DNA from: Bombyx mori
Taxonomy: Eukaryota > Arthropoda > Insecta > Lepidoptera > Bombycidae
Direction: 5' to 3'
Assembly: GCF_030269925.1 (NCBI RefSeq)
Contig: NC_085112.1
Coordinates: 8,247,501 to 8,311,500 of the forward strand
Length of the DNA stretch: 64,000 bases
The position numbers and the translations under genes are program-made. The notes under the pieces were generated by a model. The model was not told the origin of the DNA and ran no database searches. It worked only from the letters and a program-made list of their open reading frames with translations. This document shows positions 35,056 to 48,300 of the stretch, piece after piece; the first letter of the stretch is position 1, and each line of letters begins with the position of its first letter.

Positions 35056-35745
35056 TTTTTTTTTTTTAATCCTAAGCTGAGAGCCTTGAGAGGCTATTTC
35101 AGCGTAACCCTAGCGTTTGTAGGTGAGCTCACGGGGCTCAAACCTGATGACGTTGCTAACACGAACCCTAGCAAGAGCCGTGCTTCGCAGAATCTACCAC
35201 CGGATCGGAAACGCGACCCACTGAGAAGATCCGGCGAGAAACTCAGTGGGCTGTGTCTGGGAGTTAATTTACTCGTCGAGCCCTTCGTCGCAAGCGACGG
35301 GTTCAACGAGAACGGTGACCGGTGCTTGAAGTACCTAGAAGCACCCTTAGTGGATCGGGAGGATCCGAGATGACGTGTTTTAGGCGACGTCGACTGCTTT
35401 CCATTCTGTCCGCAGGATCGGGAATGTAGTTACCGGCGGCCACGATGAGAGGGTTCTCGTGTCGTGCCGCTTTATCGAAGTGGCGCATCGACCCCGACTG
35501 AAGATACTTACTGATGGACTCTAAGTCCAGGTCGTCATGGAGGTCGACGTTCCTGATGAACCACGGGGCTCCGACGGCTATCCTGCAAAAACGGGATTGA
35601 GTAATTTAAAAGGATTTTAAGTGAGTGCGGGCCGCGTGAGCGAACACTACACTTGCATAGGTCATGACGGGGCGTATGCAAGTTTTGTAGAGTTACCTCA
35701 GCGTGGATTCGACAATTGACCAGAAGCCATCTCTTAATGTCGGTT
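35056..35745 (-). mobile_element. Jockey-clade LINE 3' portion, 5'-truncated
   Basis: The minus strand encodes, with breaks, the reverse-transcriptase C-terminus: VTLYKTCIRPVMTYASVVFA, then RIAVGAPWFIRNVDLHDDL, then MRHFDKAARHENPLIVAAGN and a tail ending HRSR. The shared 3' UTR (GCCGGATCTTCTCAGTGGGT type) and an A-run follow at 35051-35068. This identifies the short 3'-end repeats elsewhere in the window as members of one jockey-clade family. Confidence 0.75.
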
Positions 35746-36640
35746 CGACTACTAATTAATGCCGTCCTAATAAACGAGGTAAATATTTTCCTCACAAACA
35801 AATAATAGTAAAGATGTTTAAGACTGGATTGAAAATATAATTATTCGTGCAGTCATACTTAATAACACGTACATAATGTATGTGGTATAAGTTTATCATG
35901 CATTCATGCATGGAATATTAATTTGAAGCATCGCTTTCATGTAATGAAGACATAATGATTGAACGGTAATTTTACGATGTGCCAAATTACTTTAATGACC
36001 ACGGTTATATAAAGTATGAACGAGTAACGTTTGTACATTAGTGCTTTCGTAGGAAAGGAAAATATTTTAGTTACATAACCACTTAAAATGGAGTGCTAAT
36101 TATAGTTCACAGTAAAGTATGTATGTATGTATATTAACAGCTAACTACCTATTTCTTCTCTACCAATGGATTTACTTTTTGTTTGTTTAATGGCCATTTA
36201 CGTGCTTAAGGGTTCTCAAAAATTAATAACTGGACACAGTTTTATTCATACGCTTCAAATAAAAATGTAAATAATAAAACAAAAGGAATATTGTAATAAA
36301 TTAAAGAAATCTGAAGTTGAGGCTTCAGTAATTATGTATGAATTTCGACCATTAAGCGAAGTTGGGTTCAATGGTCGAAATAGATTGAACGTTTGTTAAA
36401 GAAATTTGAACCCTTTTTTTGTATTTCTCTTAATCTTGCTAGTTCTCTTTAATTAATGATTGTTCTGATTTAAAATGTGAGCTGATCTATCAAAGGATTT
36501 TTCAGTAAAGAAGCGCCGCCAACATTATTTCAAGAGTAAAACGTTTCGTATTTTTTTTCTTTTATTTTGCCTACCTACTTGGTGGACTACCACCAAGACT
36601 ACCTAGACTACTAGGGAGCTACTCCAGCCACGTCCAGACG
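35746..36640. other. AT-rich intergenic DNA, nothing recognised
   Basis: No supported feature. A short GTATGTATGTAT repeat occurs at 36117-36131. Confidence 0.4.
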
Positions 36641-36649
36641 GGTAGATGA

Positions 36650-36870
36650 GCTCACGGGCTAATCCTAAGAGAATTTCTTACCCATGCTGATGATGATAGC
36701 CTTTAGAGGCTATTTCAGCTTCGCCCTAACGTGTGTAGGTGAGCTCACCGGAGTGTTGTTAACACTGACCTTAGCATGAGCGGTGTTTCGCAAAATATAC
36801 CACCGCATCGGAATTGCGATCCACTGAGAAGATCCGGCGAGAAACTCAGTGGGCTGTGTCTGTGCGTTTC
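36650..36870 (-). repeat. Jockey-type LINE 3'-UTR fragment
   Basis: Same block as 35060-35260 (GAGGCTATTTCAGCTTCGCC, GAGAAGATCCGGCGAGAAAC). Confidence 0.7.
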
Positions 36871-36929
36871 GTATCTTATTGTCTTTTGACGTCTGTATTT
36901 CGACTTTTATCTTTATCATTTGTCTTTTA

Positions 36930-37250
36930 TAACAGTCATCATTATACTGCCCTTCTCCCAGTCACTTGGGGTCGGCGCAACATATTTTCTCCTTCCATAC
37001 TCTTCTATCATATACCGTTTCTTCGGTCACTCCTCTCTTACCCAAATCGTCTTTCACGCAATCCACCCATTTCTTCTTAGGTCTTCCTCTTATATCCTTC
37101 CACATTCATAGTTAGCATTCTCTTACCAACCTCATTTTCATTTCGTCTCATCACATGTCCATACCATCCCAAACGCGCACTTCTCGGCTTCTCTGTCACA
37201 GGTGCTACTTTCAGACTTCCTCAAACATATTCATTCCGTATTTTATCCAT
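36930..37250 (-). pseudogene. RTE-like LINE C-terminal tail, inverted copy
   Basis: The minus strand carries [20 protein letters not shown], then a degraded [12 protein letters not shown] and a TGGGAGAAGG end. It pairs with 37710-37990 in the opposite orientation. Confidence 0.6.
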
Positions 37251-37709
37251 TCTCGTTACTCCACACACCCATTACAACATTCGCATCTCTGTTGCATGCA
37301 ATCGCCTTTTATACAGTGTGACCATAAAAAAAACGAATGTAGTAAGTTTATTCATTTATATCCCGGAAGATAAATATTTGGTGTAACCCATAAGGCGCTG
37401 TAGCCATAACCGTTCATTTATTGCCTTCCTGTCGACGTAAATTCATAAGGCGGCAACAAACAGGAAATCACAGACACTTCGAAAGTGAAATGAACATGGA
37501 ATTTTGTTTATTTATTTATTTAATCCTTCTTGCACAAAACAGTATTTTAATACTATAAAGCATTCTCTACTAGTTAAGCATCGAGTCGTAATATAGAATG
37601 TGGGAATGTAGAACAGACATTAAAGTGGTGATGTACAGGAAATTTTAATAAATATTCAAAACTTTTGTTTTAATCTTTTTAAAATTAATGGTAAATGTAA
37701 CAATAGGAT
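37251..37709. other. Spacer between inverted RTE-like tails
   Basis: AT-rich, with a TTATTTATTTATTTA run at 37509-37523. No gene. Confidence 0.4.
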
Positions 37710-37990
37710 GTATATGTTAGAGGAAGTCTGAAAGTGGCACCTGTGACCGAGAGCCTTTGGAATGGTATGGACATGTGATGAGACGAAATGAAAATGAGGT
37801 TGGTAAGAGAGTGTTAACTATGAATGTGGAAGGATATAGAGGAAGAGGTAGACCTAAGAAGAAATGGGTGGATTGTGTGAAAGACGATATGGGGAGTGAG
37901 CGAAGAAACGGTATATGATAGAAGAGTATAGAAGGAAAAAACATTCTGCGCCGATCCCAAGTGACTGAGAAAAGGGGAGGAGAATGGTGA
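37710..37990 (+). pseudogene. RTE-like LINE C-terminal tail
   Basis: Reads [20 protein letters not shown], then [20 protein letters not shown] and a stop, the typical W.GHV.R ... RGRPKK.W.DCV.DD ending. The polymerase domain is absent. Confidence 0.65.
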
Positions 37991-38822
37991 TGATGATGGT
38001 AAATGTAACAATAGGAGTAAAATGATTGTCTATATTTTTATGCCCATATTAAATATTACAAACAGAATGCCACTGCTCACCTTAATGAGGAATAGGTTTC
38101 CATTATGTAGAAATCACGGCTATTCTATCCCTTGTCAAATGCGTGCTATACCTAACTTATGTTCACCAATGATTTCTACGAGAAAGTGATAAAAATGTGT
38201 AATCAATTACAGACTCACAAATCATGTTATCTGCGTAAATAGTGGTTGTAAAATATACAATAGGTGTATAGGGTAGTACAGGTAGTAACAAATAAACAGT
38301 TTAAAAAATAACCGAACTAATAAAAATTGAAATATCATTTTTTCATCTCGTTGAGTGAGCGCGAGGTGAATCGGGATCAAATCAAATGAGGGTCAAAATA
38401 ATAAAATTATTGTTTTGTCATCGGTCCTTGACTTGTACGCAAAAATTTAAGTTAAAATTACATCCAGTTGTTTATTTGATTCTAGACAAAGCTTACTGTT
38501 GTACTATAGTCAACGAAGGACAGATGGTTCGCGAATGTTTCACGAAATCAATGTTTTTGATACAATTAGCAATACTCGTAGATGAGCGCACTTCAATATT
38601 ATTTTTTTCCCCTAACTATTCGCTGATAGCCTAAGAAGAGGGTATTCCAGTTACGCCCAGCCGGGAGTTACGCCCGGAGGGGTTACTATTTTCATATAAA
38701 ACTTTAGTACATATATTTCATTTGCGTTCCAAATAACTACCGGCCATCAACTGTAACTGTTTACAACTTTTATTTTACCGTGAAAAAATGAATGAATGAG
38801 TGATAAATTACACATATAACAT
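37991..38822. other. AT-rich intergenic DNA upstream of the peroxidase gene
   Basis: No gene. A TTTTGTCATCGGTCCTTGAC phrase (38413-38432) is shared with 50415-50435 and marks a small dispersed repeat. Confidence 0.35.
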
Positions 38823-38825
38823 ATA

Positions 38826-38960
38826 ACTATACTGAGACCTTAGATCATATCTCAAGGTGGGTGGCGCATTTACGTTGTTGATGTCTATGGGCGCCAGTAA
38901 CCACCTAACACCAGGTGGCCTTTGAGCTCGTCCAACCATGTAAGCAATAAATAAATAAAA
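38826..38960 (+). repeat. Bm1 SINE 3' fragment
   Basis: Sense orientation, ACTATACTGAGACCTTAG to CAACCATGTAAGCAATAAAT. It ends about 110 bp upstream of the putative TATA box of the peroxidase gene. Confidence 0.85.
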
Positions 38961-39067
38961 AACATAAAAAAAAATTGCAGCACCCAGAAACGACCACCGC
39001 TATTTTTCTTCTAAAAGGAGTCCCTAAGGGGTCGCGTCGCTCCACAATTTGTTCACACAGATCGAGC

Positions 39068-39075
39068 TATAAATA
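39068..39075 (+). promoter_or_regulatory. Candidate TATA box of peroxidase gene
   Basis: TATAAATA lies 43 bp before the start codon. Transcription from about 39098-39104 would give a leader of under 15 nt. The TTATTTTCAG just before AAACCATGG also looks like a 3' splice site, so an upstream non-coding exon is an equally good reading. Confidence 0.35.
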
Positions 39076-39110
39076 CGAACAATACAAGTAATAAATTATT
39101 TTCAGAAACC

Positions 39111-39316
39111 ATGGCCACGTCTGCTGTTTGGCTCACGCTGGCGCTGACCGGCGCTATACAGTGTGTGCATATAACTGTAAGGAATCCGCGGCAGATATTT
39201 ATTCAGCATTCGAATCCCGCTCAGACGCCTCTCCGTATCTCAGGCGCAGGGGCGAGGTTTGTAAAGGTGGCTTCTGTCAATCAACCCGCCGATAGACTTC
39301 CAGTTTTCGGCTATGG
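39111..39316 (+). CDS. Peroxidase exon 1
   Basis: Encodes residues 1-68: a hydrophobic signal peptide (MATSAVWLTLALTGAIQC) and a propeptide-like, poorly conserved N-terminal stretch. Donor GG|GTGAGT, phase 2. Confidence 0.85.
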
Positions 39317-42300
39317 GTGAGTTATTATTTTTTTATCACAATTTTATTGATGTATAAATTGTGATGGTGATTGTGTGATGGTAAATTGTGATTGGTGTGA
39401 GAGCACGAATTTTAGTTGTTTGTTTAACAGTTTTATATGTAAAAATTATAATTTCGTTTCGTAGTGTACCTACGTGCTTTTGAATTTTACTCTTTAAGTA
39501 ATGTGGTGGAAGGGAGGGCGTAGATCGCACTGGTAGATACCATCAGCGTAGCAACTTTGGTAGCAGCTGCTTTTCCGAGAAGCAATTCTGCGTTCCTAGT
39601 TAAAGTGGAGATAGCCCTTAATGAACAAAATGAAGACTTCGCCCACATCCCTCAGGGAAACATGTGAACTGCTATGCTCATTTAGAATACTATTAATGCA
39701 ATTTTATTTTGTGCACGTACATATTTTTCTTTGTTCGTCCCTTAAATATTATAGTAATTTGTAAAAGAATTTCGAGATAGTGTTGTATGGAAGAAAATTA
39801 TACCTAAAACGCTACTAGTGTAGTAATTTGTTGACTAACGTATTTCACTGTCCATAGATTGTGTTAACATTTTGCACAATGTTTGTTTTCTAAGAGCACG
39901 ATAATTATTCTGTTCTCAGCTTCCAAGATCCTGTCAAAGTTCCAACACTTCAAATCAAAAGGTTATTTGTATGGCATCTATTATTTTACTAATATTTTGA
40001 AATTAGTACTCCAGGGTGACGACGAAAATGAAAAATAAAAAAAAATACATTCACAACAGATCGTACAGTTAATGTTAAGGACAATGTGGAATTACTTAGA
40101 TTTTTAAGGCTCTGCGTTTAATATCTTAATTAAATTCTTGAATTTCAATCTAATACTTCTTTATGGTTCTCGTAACATATAACTCAAATTTAGCTTGATT
40201 TTCTATAGATTTTTTTATATAATAGTTAAAAAAAATATCCCCAAATTAGTATGAAAGTGCAAATTTTTAAAGATTACTGTTACAGTTTCAGCAATCCACC
40301 ACCACCGCTTGGGTCAGGAGAGGATCCTGCGACCCAGACCTGTGGACTCTCGCCGCCTTTTTGCACCAAATCGAAATACAGATCCATTGATGGGTCTTGC
40401 AATAACTTGCTAAGACCTGTATGGGGAATGCCACAAACGCCATACGGCCGATTGGTCCCTTACAATTATGGTGATGGTAAGTTTAAGGACATCATTCAAA
40501 ACATCTTTAAATTCGATGTTGCGATTACTAGAAGATGTAGGTACACCTGTACAACAAAATCCCACAAGATGTTCAGAACCTACATATATGTCGGCGTTAA
40601 GCCAGAGTTTTCACACAGTAAGGTCTTTTACAATGAAAATATAATACAATTCTATAAAACTTGAAAATTACTATTTTATTACAAAAAGCTACGTCTTAGT
40701 TCTTACACAATTAGCCATTTTGTGTTGGTTATAGTAACTACAACTTCTTTTATACAAACAAATGTAATTACTGCGAAACAATTCACAAAATATAGCTTAA
40801 TATTCACAATACATATTTTAGTGATTTTTACATGACTGACATTTAATTTATTTTACATGAATTACTTTTAAGTAATATTAACTGACATTGTTATTATCCA
40901 GCCTAATAATAGATGGCGCCAACAACATCATTGCATAACAATTACAATACTTAATTAAATTATTGCTGTTAATTATAATAATATAAATTATTATTAATAT
41001 TTACGCTTTATTCATATTTAATTATTTATACAGTTATTTGTGTTTTTAAACAATAATATAAACACTAAACATATTCTGAACATTTTCACATTAAAACAGT
41101 GTCTGCTAATTATTAAATATGGTAGAATAAGTTTCATCTTGCTAATAATAAATAAATATTAACATAGAATAAACTAAACTATATATTATTATGTTAATTA
41201 TTGCCAATATTCGCGTTTGCGCCCATATATACATAGGTTTAAGAAAACGATTAAAGAACATCTGTGCAATAAAGCTTACTATAAATTCAATGATCATCTA
41301 GAAGATTGCACAAAGTGGGAATGAGTTGCTCGCTCCGGGAATTTCAATATTGTAATAATTGTTACGTTATAAAGCTCATTGTAAAAATGAATATTTAAAA
41401 AAAAACTAATATTTTAAAAAAAGTTATGTAATATTAAAAAAAAATACATGCCCGCTGAGTTTCTTGCCAATTCTTCTCAGGACGGAGGCTAGTTTTTGTG
41501 AATTGGCGGTAGTTCTTTTGACGTTCAACAAATATGTACTTTCAATTATGTTGAATAATTTTTTTTTAATTTGATTTGAGTTGATTTGATTCCAAAAGAT
41601 GTACTTGACAGAAAATATAAGTGCTTTTTTCATAACCAGCATTCCGACAATTTATTAAATATTAGAGTCTGTGTACAATACGACATTATACATATTATTC
41701 GACAAAATCAAAGGAGTTCACAAAACATTTTGTTTATTAATCACTTTAGCGATTTACTTTGAGAAATACTCGTACTATTGAACACTTATTGACACATTAG
41801 TTACTGTAAAACTAAAAGAATTGATTTGTTGTGTTTTCTCCTGACCTCAAAAGAAAAGGCAAGATATTCAATTCGTGCTTAGGTAATGATATATATGGTC
41901 ATAAACATCTAAATCCTATCTATTTTGAACAAAAGTTTTTATTTTACGAGCAAACTATTACAAAGAAGTTCCGGCTTGTGACATTAATTTTAGTACCGGT
42001 AGTCCTTAGGTAACATAGTGCTTGCTCCTAAGGAATGTACACATACTGAAAAATATCTTCTGCTTACCACAAGGAATACAAACTTCAATTAGAAAATTGA
42101 ATTCAATTTCAACATTTCTATATTATTTCGTCATTCTTTATTGTACGCACAGTTAATACAATATAATGATTGCGAAAAGTTATAAAAATGGCGAGCCTAA
42201 CTCAACAATTGAGTTATCTACCAGCTGACCGTTCTTAAAGAGGGTGAGCTTTACATACGTGGGTAGAAGAGTACAATCTAATCAATTTACTTATTGATAC

Positions 42301-45300
42301 AGTAAACAATAACAATAATAGTAACAACCTCTATATATAAAAATGAATTGCTGTTCGTTAGTCTCGCTAAAACTCGAGAACGGCTGAACCGATTTGGCTA
42401 ATTTCGGTCTTGAATTATTTGTGGAAGTCCAGAGAAGGTTTAAAAGGTAGATAAATATGAAAATGCCAGGAATTAAATAGAAATTACAATTTTGTTTTCC
42501 CTTTGATTTCCTCCCGTCGGACGGATTCCTTTTGTTTGTGTTTTTTATTTTTCGATTAAGGCACTACGAAGTCTGCCGGGTCAGCTAGTATTAAATAAAA
42601 ACACTAATACAAAATATATCAGACTATATACATATACAATTACAATTATTATGTTCTCTTTAATTTGTTCTTCACTGTAATATTAATAATAATAATAATA
42701 ATGTTTTTATTTCAAGTATCCATGACTCATATAAATTGTTAATAAGACTTAGACCTATGTTAGTAGTTATATTTACATCACAATGAATTACTGTGGTAAT
42801 ATCCCATGGGAGATGGCACCACAGCGACCCATGTATATACAGTCCAGCCTGCTTGCGATCATGCTCAGGACACTGTTGGAGCTGGCCCTCACTCTGTTTA
42901 CCAGAGATGCACACCTCTTACGCATGGTAGCGTAAAAACAATCTATGTGCGCGTCTGCAAACATCCCTGATGCGCTACAAAAGCGGGGCAGCACCACCAG
43001 CACCCTAAACGCGTTATTGTATTGAACACGGAGAGCATTGTACATTAATATTGACTTCCTCAACAAACACACCGCACACATAATTTATGTATTGTCATGC
43101 GCATAAATGACTGTAATCTGTTTGCATAAATTGAGCTATAGCTAAAAACCGAGATCAAACTCCTGCTTGAAGTTATTTTTGGAATAATCTATTTCCCTTT
43201 ATGATACTGAATTAGCACATTTACGTAAATAATGGTAGCTGGGCTCGCTTAATGATCGGCGTTCAACAATAATTATTGGCACCACAATTTATTTGGATTC
43301 AAGCCAATGATTACTTAATAAACAAAAAAAGTGTTAACAAACATCGGGGATGTTGCTCCTAATAGAGCAAGAGCCCGCGACAGCCAGACCTTCGTTATTT
43401 TATAAAAGCTGAAAGTTTCTCTGTGTATGTCTCCAACACAGGTAAGAACGACCCGCGATTATAGAGTTTCGATTGTGGTTACTTGGGCAGGTAACAGGCA
43501 GTAAAGGTATATAAAATAGTACCTTAAATTCGTTAAAGTATAAAGGTTTTTTTTTTAAATATTTACTCCAGAATATCTTTAGAAATCACGATATCCGTTG
43601 CCGGACACTTTTTCCAGTTGTTACCCCCTGCCAGACACCCCTAAACTTTAATAAATTTTAATTATACTTTCGTTATACTATAAAAGCTAAATTTTATATA
43701 TGTTACTTAGGGACTTATAAAAATATGTTACCCCAATAGCCGGACAGTTTTAATGGTTCTTACATCTTGCCAGACACATTGAGAGCCCGCTGTAGGTGCG
43801 AGCGCGAGGTAGCAACTGTTCAAGCGGGTGTGAGCGAGATAGAGTGCTTAGTCTATTGTGATCTTTTACTGCACATCAGCTGTCGTTTATAGGATTTATC
43901 CGTTCTAAGCAGTGATATCGAGGCGCTACTCGGCATGGGAAGCTCTGTCATTCTGGCGGGCGACCTAAAAGTGTAAATACATCAGGTGGAACGCACACAC
44001 CACAACCCCTAATGGCAGGCGGCTCGACGCGTTAGTCGATGATCTCGCCTTCGATATCATCGCTCCGCTAACCCCGACTCACTACCCGCTAAATATTGCG
44101 CATCGCCCGGATATACTCGACATAGCGTTATTAAAAAACGTAACTCTGCGCTTACACTCGATCGAAGTAGTTTTAGAGTTAGATTCAGACCACCGCCCCG
44201 TCATTATGAAGCTCGGTCGCGCTCCCGATTCCGTTCCCGTCACGAGGACTGTGGTGGATTGGCACACGCTGGGCATTAGCCTGGCTGAATCTGATCCACC
44301 ATCGCTCCCGTTTAGCCCGGACTCTACCCCGTCTCCTCAGGATACCGCTAAAGCCATAGACATCGTAACGTCACACATCACCTCGACATTAGATAGGTCA
44401 TCGAAGCAAGTTGTGGCGGAGGACTTCCTTCACCGCTTCAAATTGCCCGACGATATTAGGGAACTCCTTAGAGCTAAGAACGCTTCGATTAGCGCCTACG
44501 ATAGGTATCCTACAGTGGAAAATCGTACTCGAATGCGTGCCCTACAACGCGACGTAAAGTCTCGCATCGCCGAAGTCCGAGATGCCAGATGGTCTGATTT
44601 CTTAGAAGGACTCGCGCCCTCTCAAAGGTCTTACTACCGCTTAGCTCGTACTCTCAAATCGGATACGGTAGTAGCTATGCCCCCCCTCGTAGGCCCCTCA
44701 GGCCGACTCGACTGCCTTATTCATCAGTTCAATATCGACGACAATGAGGAAAATTATAAGAACGATTAAATATTTTTCTTTGACATGTAATATTTTGTTT
44801 GTACTTTATAATATTAAAATAACATTTTTTATTTTCTATAATATTGCTATGAACGTAATAAAGTAATTTTTTTATTGGATATCTTAAAAGATCACAATAG
44901 ACTAAGCACTCTATCTCGCTCACACCCGCTTGAACAGTTGCTACCTCGCGCTCGCACCTACAGCGGGCTCTCAATGTGTCTGGCAAGATGTAAGAACCAT
45001 TAAAACTGTCCGGCTAATTGGGGTAACATATTTTTATAAGTCCCTAAGTAACATATATAAAATTTAGCTTTTATAGTATAACGAAAGTATAATTAAAATT
45101 TATTAAAGTTTAGGGGTGTCTGGCAGGGGGTAACAACTGGAAAAAGTGTCCGGCAACGGATATCATGATTTCTAAAGATATTCTGAAGTAAATATTAAAA
45201 AAAAAATCTTTACACTTTAACTGCTCTCCGGCGGTTGTTGTCCATCTGTGAGAGGTACGCGGAATCTCACGGGCTCCGCTATAATGTTAAAAAAAAGTGA

Positions 45301-48300
45301 ACTGCTCGTCTTTAAGGCAGCAAAGACAAAACCGAGTTATGTGCCACCAGTGACGCTCGGAGGTACTCCACTGAAGAGGGTTACTGAGTTCAAATACCTT
45401 GGCCATATTGTAACTGAGCACCTTAAAGATGATGCAGATATTGAAAGGGAGAGCGTTGGCTGTCCGCTGCAGTATGCTGGCCCGCAGGTTCTACCGTTGT
45501 ACCGCACAGGTTAAGGTAACCTTGTTCAAGGCGTTTTGCCAGTCCTTATATACCTGTACCCTGTGGGTTCGATATGCGCGGCGGGCATACAATGCTCTCC
45601 GAGTGCAATATAATAATGCTTTCAGGATGTTGTTGGGGCTCCCGCGGTACTGTAGCGCATCAGGTATGTTTGCGGATGCTCACGTGGATGATTTTTCATC
45701 AATCATCCGCAAACGAACGGCCTCACTGATGCGTGGGGTTCGTGCGAGTACTAATAATATCCTGATGGTTATAGGTAATAAACCCGAATGTGCTGTTTTG
45801 AGACACTGGGTTCATATACATACCCATATACCAGGTGCCTCAAAGCAGTGCAGATTTATGAATTAAATGTTTAAATGTTTTAATTGCTAATTTTAATTTT
45901 AATTTTAATTTTACTAACATAGTTCTAAGTATTATTCAACTTACAACATATGGACTTAAGAGGGTCTGAATTAAATGAATTTTATTTATTTTTTATTTTA
46001 TTTAACGAGTTTAAGATACTATTTTATATACCTTTACTGCCTGTTACCTGCCCAAGTAACCACAATCGAAACTCTATAATCGCGAGTCGTTCTTACCTGT
46101 GTTGGAGACATACACAGAGAAACTTTCAGCTTTTATAAAATAACGAAGGTCTGGCTGTCGCGGGCTCTTGGGCTATAACTGTTTTTTCGTTGCCTAAAGA
46201 CACACTTATCTTAGGTCTTTTTCCAAAATTGCCGTTTTTACGAAATTGTCGTTTAGTATACAGAAAATGAAAGTCATTTTTTTATGAACTTTTTTTATTA
46301 TTTCTATCAATAAAAGCATGCGCGCCTGTGGTATCGATGCGTCTCTGCCAGCGCAGTGGTAATTTTTCAATGGTCAGCCTTGTAAAACGGCAACTTTATA
46401 AGTAGACCTATTATATAAGCACGCCCGTATGCCGCATTCCAAAGTTTGGAACAAAGTTATACCATACAATTGAGACTTCGACTAGAAACTAAAGTTTTGA
46501 TATCTGTGGCTTCTGGTATTTAACTGTCAGGCGATACGTGAGTCCGTCCGTAATTAAGAGAAAATGGTAATAATAACTATTCTATTCATAATGAGTCAAA
46601 TTAGTCAAAAACAAAAAAAGTCTCAAGAAGTAATCAATGCCTTACGAACGGTAAGTAGAAAGTGGCCGAAGTTTTATGGTCTCGAACAATTTCATGATTA
46701 CTCACAAAAACAGCGTAGTCGGAAAATGTACCTACAAAGATTGAGTACGGCATTATCTATATCCAAATAGATATACAATATTCAATGCGACCCTAATGTG
46801 AACCAATATGTACTGCTGATACATATATATTATACATCAATCAATCATTCCACTCGATCCCTTATGGTGTAACCCTGCAGTTATATAAAATTTTCGTGGG
46901 AGAAGTAAGAAATACAAATGTAGGCGAATTTCGCCATACTACATTTCGCTACATTCATATTTTACTATAAAATACTATATTTCATATTTTACTATAAAAT
47001 ATGAATGTAGAATATCCTCGAACTAAACTGGCCTATGTCAGAATAATAATAATAATAAACATGTTTAATAAATAAATAAAATTAAGATTTTTTAACGAAT
47101 TAACATTTAAGTTCCTTGTGTTGTTGATTTAATATTCTTAGCTTTATATGGCTTCTCCTTAATAAATATTTATTTCCCCAGGTGTAAGCGCGTGGCCAAT
47201 ATCACGTTCAGGAAATCCTCTGCCGAATCCTCGTGACATAAGTCTCCGGCTCTTCCCCGATCGGCAGTTGATCGATCCAATATGGAACCTTAACGCTCAG
47301 CAGTGGGGTCAAATTATAACTCACGATATGTCACTGACCGCCGGCATTGCGCAGAGCCGTAAGTATGAAACTGCTCTTTTTATTATTGCTTAGACGCGTG
47401 AACATGCTCCGTTCTCGTGTTGTTCAGTGGTTACCGGAGCCCATATAAATCACTTAGTCTCAGTTCTATATTATAACTAGCAAACCCGGCCACACGTTGC
47501 TGTGGCTAAGGTTTTTGTTTCTAAATAACACGCGGCCGGCTATGCTAATACCAAAAATTTACAAAGTAAGAACAATTGGATTTCACTGTATTGCGCTTAC
47601 TACGAAATTAATTTCACTTATACTTTAGCCTCAACAACACGTAGTGTTTATGCCATTCAATTGTAGCTTATGTGAAATTTTGGTATTTTTAACACAGCGC
47701 CATCTATTAGATATTAATGTCAGACAGTATTACAATTGTCTGTAAAAACTGATTTAAGGCGCCATCTGTTTTAGACTTATGAAACTTACAATTAATAACA
47801 AAAATCAACATAAGAAAATTAAATCATTTTATTGTTAATTAACAAATATTGCGAACATTAATCGAAATAAAAACCATCCTATCTTTCAAGTTGGATCAAA
47901 CTGCACACGGTGTGCAAATTTAATTTAAAATCGGTTAAGTAGTTTAGGAGTCCATCGCGGACAAACAACGTGACACGTGATTTATATATATTAAGATGCA
48001 ACGCCCGCCCTACCCTTCAAAACGGAATGAGTTACCGCTTCGCGGCTGTAATGAACGTTATGTTGGTATTCATGCGGTTTCATAATATGTGCTACCAACA
48101 CTTAATATGCATTTCTCATTTTTTGTTTATTTACTTAGGACTTTTAATCTGCGGCAGTACATACAGCTTTAGTAAATTATTCTTGCTGTGTTCAAAACCA
48201 ATTAAAATATGAATGTTTTGTTTTAAATAAAAACGTAAGTATAATTAGAGTTTACATTCAAGTAGATCCGAAGTTATTTTTAATTTACACAACAACAGAC

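Larger units (their letters stand above)
43368..46170. mobile_element. Fold-back element with 501-bp terminal inverted repeats
   Basis: The left arm 43368-43868 is the inverse of 44885-45221 plus 46007-46170; both arms total 501 bp. Termini read CAAGAGCCCGCGACAGCC. The right arm is interrupted by a 779-bp LINE piece flanked by TTTAAC duplications (45216-45221, 46001-46006). The 1016-bp centre holds a jockey-LINE endonuclease fragment. No transposase is present and no host target duplication is obvious. It sits in intron 2. Superfamily unknown. Confidence 0.75.

Noticed and set aside
39111..39320. Exon 1 continuing past 39316
   Set aside because: The GG|GTGAGT donor and the phase match to GFSNPP in exon 2 make splicing at 39316 the consistent choice.
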